Origin: a candidate division NPL-UPA2 bacterium
GTDB taxonomy: Bacteria > Bacillota > UBA994
Assembly (NCBI GenBank): GCA_018725205.1
Contig: QLUB01000078.1
Span: 1-9,048 of the forward strand
Length of the DNA: 9,048 nt
Direction: 5' to 3'
The translations under genes and the position numbers were made by a program. The notes beneath the pieces were generated by a model that had not been told where the DNA came from, did not search any database, and worked only from the letters and a program-made list of their open reading frames with translations. Below, in pieces: positions 5,754 to 9,048 of this stretch (its first letter is position 1; each line of letters starts with the position of its first letter).

Positions 5754-6611
5754 GTGCCGTACCAGCAGAAGCTAGTCACCGTGGCGGGATACACTGTCCT
5801 GCTCTTGACCGCCGCGATCTTCTTGTTTGTAGCGGCACAGGCTTGGCCGTTCTTTCGGGAGCAGGTTGATTTGAGTTTCTTTACTGGAGACCGGTGGTTG
5901 CCGGTCTCCAGTCCGCCTACTTTCCAGATTAAAGGGTTCCTTGTCAGCTCGTTCATGATCACCACCATGGCGGTTGTCTTAGGGTGCCCGATTGGTATTC
6001 TTTCGGCGGTGAGCCTAGCGGAGCTTCTGCCGCGCCATGTTAGCGTCCTCTTGCGTTCGGTGTTTGAGATGACTGCCGGTATCCCCTCAGTAGTATGGGG
6101 CTTTCTCGGGTTGACAGTGATTGCGCCGTTTGTAGCGCGCGTGTTTAATCTTAATACCGGGTTGACCGGGTTCTCGGCTGGCCTTGTGTTAAGCGTTATG
6201 GTCTTGCCTACACTGGTGAGCCTGGCGGATGAGGCGCTGCGAGCAGTGCCCCGCGAATACGCGGAAGCATCATATGCCCTAGGCACCACGCGCTGGCAGA
6301 CTATCTGGCGCGTAATTGTCCCAGCCGCGCGAGGAGGCCTCGTGGCGGCTGTTCTGCTCGCCATGGGCCGGGCCATTGGCGAGACGATGACAGTCCTCAT
6401 GGTCGCTGGCGGGAGACTCACAACGCCAGGCAGTATCTTCGAGCCAATGCGCCCCATTACCGCCCTTATCGCGGCCGAAGTAACAAATGCGGCGCGTCAC
6501 AGCGAGCAGTACCACGCGCTTTTTGCCGCCGGACTGGTGCTCTTCACCATTACGCTCGCGGTTAACGCCATCGCTGCCGCCGTAATCGGTGGCAAAAAGG
6601 AGGCGGGGTAA
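5754..6611 (+). CDS. pstC: Phosphate ABC transporter permease PstC
   Basis: PstC is one of the two membrane subunits that form the phosphate channel. The 285-residue product is hydrophobic, with about six predicted membrane segments (roughly 9-31, 62-88, 97-128, 139-157, 196-218 and 255-279). It has the PstC-typical GIPSVVWGFLGL (109-120) and the EAA coupling loop EYAEASYALGTTRWQTIWR (168-186), which docks onto PstB. AIGETMTV near residue 207 is also usual for the family. The start is GTG with AGGAGGG six bases upstream. Codons 44-53 are spanned by a perfect 12-base-pair inverted repeat (5883-5912). The stop codon is immediately followed by the pstA ATG with no gap. Confidence 0.96.
   Translation: MPYQQKLVTVAGYTVLLLTAAIFLFVAAQAWPFFREQVDLSFFTGDRWLPVSSPPTFQIKGFLVSSFMITTMAVVLGCPIGILSAVSLAELLPRHVSVLLRSVFEMTAGIPSVVWGFLGLTVIAPFVARVFNLNTGLTGFSAGLVLSVMVLPTLVSLADEALRAVPREYAEASYALGTTRWQTIWRVIVPAARGGLVAAVLLAMGRAIGETMTVLMVAGGRLTTPGSIFEPMRPITALIAAEVTNAARHSEQYHALFAAGLVLFTITLAVNAIAAAVIGGKKEAG
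5883..5912 (+). repeat. Perfect 12-bp inverted repeat inside pstC
   Basis: ACTGGAGACCGG (5883-5894) and its exact complement CCGGTCTCCAGT (5901-5912) are separated by the six bases TGGTTG. The mRNA would form a strong 12-pair hairpin about 130 bases into pstC. No run of T follows, so it is not an intrinsic terminator. It lies in coding sequence for TGDRWLPVSS. Confidence 0.85.
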
Positions 6612-7451
6612 ATGCGGCAATCTTACACGCTGCCGGAAATGTTCTTGCTTGGCGCATTGGGGTTAGCGTTGCTGCCGCCGCTGGCCGCGGTTCTCTATAT
6701 CTTTGTTCGCGCCGCCGCCGGGATTTCGCTTGAGTTCATCTTTGCTATGCCCGCCCAGCGCGGCATAACCGGAGGCATACTGCCCGCCATCGTCGGTACC
6801 CTGTGGCTGTTATTCGGTACAACCCTTGTGGTGCTGCCGGTGGGAGTCGGGGCCGGCGTGTATCTAGCGGAATTCGCTCCGCGCAACCGCTTTACACACC
6901 TTTTGGAAATGGCCCTAATTAATCTTGCGGGCGTGCCCTCGGTTGTCTTTGGCCTATTTGGTTATGCGTTTTTTGTGCTTACGCTTGGCTTTGGTTCGTC
7001 ACTTCTCTCTGCCTCACTGACGCTGGCCATAATGACGCTACCTTTAGTTGTGACGGCGACACGCGAAGCGCTGCACGGCGTGCCAGGGTCCTTCCGCGAA
7101 GCGTCGCTGGCTTTAGGAGCCACGCGCTGGCAAGCGGTATCGACCGTGACTTTACCCTGCGCGCGAAGCGGCATCCTTACGGGGACACTGCTCGCCTTGT
7201 CCCGCGCCGCAGGTGATACGGCCTGCATCTTGATTACCGGCGCAGCGTTCTTTTTGCCGCGGCTCCCGACTTCCTTCATGAGCCGTTTCATGGCGTTGCC
7301 CTACCACCTGTATATTTCGGCAACACAGCTTCCCGGCATGCCACCGGAGCGCATCTGGGCTACTGCCGGGGTATTGTTGTTCTTAGTGCTGGTTATGCAG
7401 GTTAGTGCGACACTGTGGCGTGAGAGGGAAAGGAGACTTAAGAAGTGGTAG
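6612..7451 (+). CDS. pstA: Phosphate ABC transporter permease PstA
   Basis: PstA is the second channel subunit, pairing with PstC in the membrane. The 279-residue product has several membrane helices, the first at about 11-33, and the family block GVPSVVFGLFGYAFF (107-121). Its EAA loop is SFREASLALGATRWQAVSTV (160-179), followed by LSRAAGDTACILITGAAF, where most PstA proteins have GETAP or GDTAP. The C-terminus ends in a basic stretch (RERERRLKKW) on the cytoplasmic side. AAGGAGG lies upstream of the ATG within the end of pstC, and the two genes abut with no spacer. The end overlaps pstB by 7 bases, so translation of pstC, pstA and pstB is probably coupled and stoichiometric. Confidence 0.95.
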   Translation: MRQSYTLPEMFLLGALGLALLPPLAAVLYIFVRAAAGISLEFIFAMPAQRGITGGILPAIVGTLWLLFGTTLVVLPVGVGAGVYLAEFAPRNRFTHLLEMALINLAGVPSVVFGLFGYAFFVLTLGFGSSLLSASLTLAIMTLPLVVTATREALHGVPGSFREASLALGATRWQAVSTVTLPCARSGILTGTLLALSRAAGDTACILITGAAFFLPRLPTSFMSRFMALPYHLYISATQLPGMPPERIWATAGVLLFLVLVMQVSATLWRERERRLKKW

Positions 7452-8209
7452 AAAACAAGCATAAGGTTAGCCTTACAGACATATCGATTTTCTACGGTAA
7501 GTTGCACGTCGTCAAACACGTGTCAGTGGAACTCCCCGAAAAGGAGATTACGGCAATTATCGGGCCGTCGGGCTCTGGCAAGTCTACTCTCCTGCGTTCC
7601 CTTAACCGCATGAACGACCACATCAGTGGCATGCGGATTACGGGTGAGGCCCTAATTGACAACCAGAATATCCTCGCTAACGGCGTAGACGTCGTTATGC
7701 TGCGTCGTAAAGTGGGCATGGTGTTTCAGCGGCCTAATCCCTTTCCTAAGAGCATCTATGAGAACGTAGCTTATGGCCCGAAACTGCAGGGCTTGCGCAG
7801 CAAGGCAGATCTCGATATTATTGTGGAAAACTCTTTGCGCCAAGCGGCTCTGTGGGATGAAGTGAAAGACAGGCTGCATGTCTCTGGCTTTGACCTTTCC
7901 GGCGGGCAGCAACAGCGCCTGTGTATTGCTAGGTCACTCGCCGTAGGTCCTGAGGTGCTCTTGATGGATGAGCCCGCTTCCGCGCTTGATCCTGCGGCCA
8001 CTGCCAAGATCGAAGAGCTGATGCTGATGCTCAAACGCACGCTTACGGTCATTGTGGTGACACATAACATGCAGCAAGCGGCACGAGTTTCCGACCGTAC
8101 GGCGTTTTTGCTGGGGGGCGAGCTCGTAGAGTACGATGCGACACGCAAGATTTTTACTACGCCGCAAGACAAGCGGACGGATGATTATATAAGCGGGAAA
8201 ATGGGATAA
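7445..8209 (+). CDS. pstB: Phosphate ABC transporter ATP-binding protein PstB
   Basis: PstB hydrolyses ATP to drive phosphate import through PstC/PstA. The 254-residue protein has every nucleotide-binding motif in order: Walker A GPSGSGKST (40-48), Q-loop Gln95 in FQRPNPFPKSIYENVAYGP, signature LSGGQQQR (151-158), Walker B VLLMDEP (171-177), D-loop SALDP and H-loop His207. FQRPNPFP and the C-terminal block IFTTPQDKRTDDYISGKMG are specific to PstB among ABC ATPases. Walker A has Ser44 where many PstB proteins have Cys, which should not alter activity. The GTG start overlaps pstA by 7 bases and follows AAAGGAG by about nine bases. Only 11 bases separate it from phoU. Confidence 0.97.
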   Translation: MVENKHKVSLTDISIFYGKLHVVKHVSVELPEKEITAIIGPSGSGKSTLLRSLNRMNDHISGMRITGEALIDNQNILANGVDVVMLRRKVGMVFQRPNPFPKSIYENVAYGPKLQGLRSKADLDIIVENSLRQAALWDEVKDRLHVSGFDLSGGQQQRLCIARSLAVGPEVLLMDEPASALDPAATAKIEELMLMLKRTLTVIVVTHNMQQAARVSDRTAFLLGGELVEYDATRKIFTTPQDKRTDDYISGKMG

Positions 8210-8220
8210 GGGGGATTACC

Positions 8221-8871
8221 ATGCTGCGTAAAAGTTTTCAAAAGGAGCTAGACGACCTCCACGCGCGGCTATTAGCCATGGGGGGTCGCATCGAGCAAAT
8301 GCTGCATCTCGCCCTCGATACGCTGCGGACCGGCAATGAGCAGGCTGCCAACCAAGTCGAGGAAATGGAGATTCTTATTGATGAGATGGCCGCTGAGATC
8401 GATGCTTTAGCCATCGAGCTAATCGCTAAACAACAACCCGTAGGAAAGGATCTTAGGCGCATCATTGGAGCTATGCGCTTAGCTGTAGATATGGAGCGGG
8501 TCGCCGATATATCGACGAATATTGTGGAACAGTCGCGCCTACTGCCACGTCCCCTGATTAAGCCGCTTATCGATATCCCTAAGATGGTCGACGTGGCGGC
8601 GGGGATGCTGCAGGACTCCTTGAATGCGCTGATTAACTCGGACGTCAACCTGGCCATTGATGTATGGAAGCGCGATGATGTCGTCGACGAGCTGTGTGAA
8701 CGCATTGTCGTCGAGCTGCGCGGCATGATGACTGCGGATGGGACTATTGTGCCCAAGGCTCTGCCGCTGCTTATTATTGCTATCCAAATTGAGCGTATCG
8801 CCGACCATGCCACTAACCTGGCAGAATCCGTCATGTTTATTGCGACTGGGAACCGTGTAGTTACTCTCTAG
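8221..8871 (+). CDS. phoU: Phosphate signalling regulator PhoU
   Basis: PhoU links the Pst transporter to the PhoR kinase and holds the Pho response down when phosphate is plentiful; it also limits uptake. The 216-residue product is almost entirely helical and made of two three-helix repeats. Each repeat bears the family's metal-binding ExxxD motif: E92RVAD96 in the first half and E191RIADHATN199 in the second. The length is normal. The ATG is preceded by AAGGGGG six bases away. It is the last gene of the operon; a terminator begins 45 bases downstream. Its presence at the end of pstSCAB, with phoP and phoR just upstream, makes a complete sensing and uptake module. Confidence 0.96.
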   Translation: MLRKSFQKELDDLHARLLAMGGRIEQMLHLALDTLRTGNEQAANQVEEMEILIDEMAAEIDALAIELIAKQQPVGKDLRRIIGAMRLAVDMERVADISTNIVEQSRLLPRPLIKPLIDIPKMVDVAAGMLQDSLNALINSDVNLAIDVWKRDDVVDELCERIVVELRGMMTADGTIVPKALPLLIIAIQIERIADHATNLAESVMFIATGNRVVTL

Positions 8872-8916
8872 CACTGAACAAATAGGCGTTGCAGAAATTA
8901 CGATATTAATGTAAGG

Positions 8917-8956
8917 TAGACGACGGGTAATGCTAGCCCGTTGTCTATTGTTTTTT
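8917..8956 (+). terminator. Intrinsic terminator of the pst-phoU operon
   Basis: TAGACGACGGG (8917-8927) pairs with CCCGTTGTCTA (8937-8947) over 11 base pairs, including one G-U, around a nine-base loop. The T-rich run TTGTTTTTT (8948-8956) follows at once. This is a textbook Rho-independent terminator 45 bases past the phoU stop. Confidence 0.9.
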
Positions 8957-9016
8957 GCAGGATAGGGCGGGGAGAGAGCGAACTAAGATAGAGACGCGGG
9001 GGTTCGAACAGTTTGC

Positions 9017-9045
9017 TTGACACCTACCCAAAACTGCTCTATACT
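9017..9045 (+). promoter_or_regulatory. Near-consensus sigma-A promoter reading out of the window
   Basis: TTGACA at 9017-9022, a 17-base spacer and TATACT at 9040-9045 make a strong vegetative promoter with a perfect -35, ideal spacing and one mismatch in the -10. Transcription would begin just beyond the right edge, so the gene it serves is not visible. It lies after the phoU terminator, so it starts a separate unit. Confidence 0.75.
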
Positions 9046-9048
9046 TTC

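Noticed and set aside
8990..9016. GGTTCGAAC resembling a tRNA T-arm
   Set aside because: No acceptor, D or anticodon arms surround it, and a promoter follows directly.

Overview
This window looks like chromosomal DNA of an endospore-forming member of the Bacillota, most likely Clostridia-like. The evidence is a clear SpoIIID regulator with a sigma-E-type promoter, an Mbl/MreB gene next to it as in Bacillus and Clostridia, strong AGGAGG-type ribosome binding sites, frequent GTG starts, and a Pho box built from TTAACA repeats as in Bacillus subtilis. No species can be named from the sequence alone.

Layout. Positions 1-205 (minus strand) hold the 5' end of a membrane protein resembling the small permease (DctQ/TctB-like) of a TRAP transporter; it runs off the left edge. 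Positions 206-535 form a divergent intergenic region with a cluster of GTGA/TCAC half-sites and, nearer the right end, a sigma-E-like promoter. From 536 everything reads rightwards: spoIIID (536-790), mbl/mreB (887-1918), fabZ (1918-2406), a PhoP-type response regulator (2391-3089) and a PhoR-type sensor kinase (3082-4791). The last four are packed with 1 to 16 base overlaps and are probably one transcript. After a 109-base gap with a four-repeat Pho box and a promoter come pstS, pstC, pstA, pstB and phoU (4901-8871), the complete high-affinity phosphate uptake operon, closed by an intrinsic terminator at 8917-8956. A near-consensus sigma-A promoter at 9017-9045 points out of the right edge.

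How it works together. PhoR would sense phosphate limitation, with PstSCAB and PhoU as the signalling input, and phosphorylate PhoP. PhoP would bind the Pho box ahead of pstS and raise expression of PstS (lipoprotein receptor), PstC/PstA (channel), PstB (ATPase) and PhoU (brake). SpoIIID, Mbl and FabZ belong to sporulation, cell shape and fatty acid synthesis. They are a remnant of the spoIIID-mbl-flhO-flhP-fabZ neighbourhood known from B. subtilis, here without the two flagellar genes.

I see no wholly new system. The points most worth checking are an apparent ATC start codon for phoP, the 11-base-periodic Pho box overlapping the phoR stop codon, a perfect 12-base-pair inverted repeat inside pstC, and the half-site cluster upstream of the TRAP gene.
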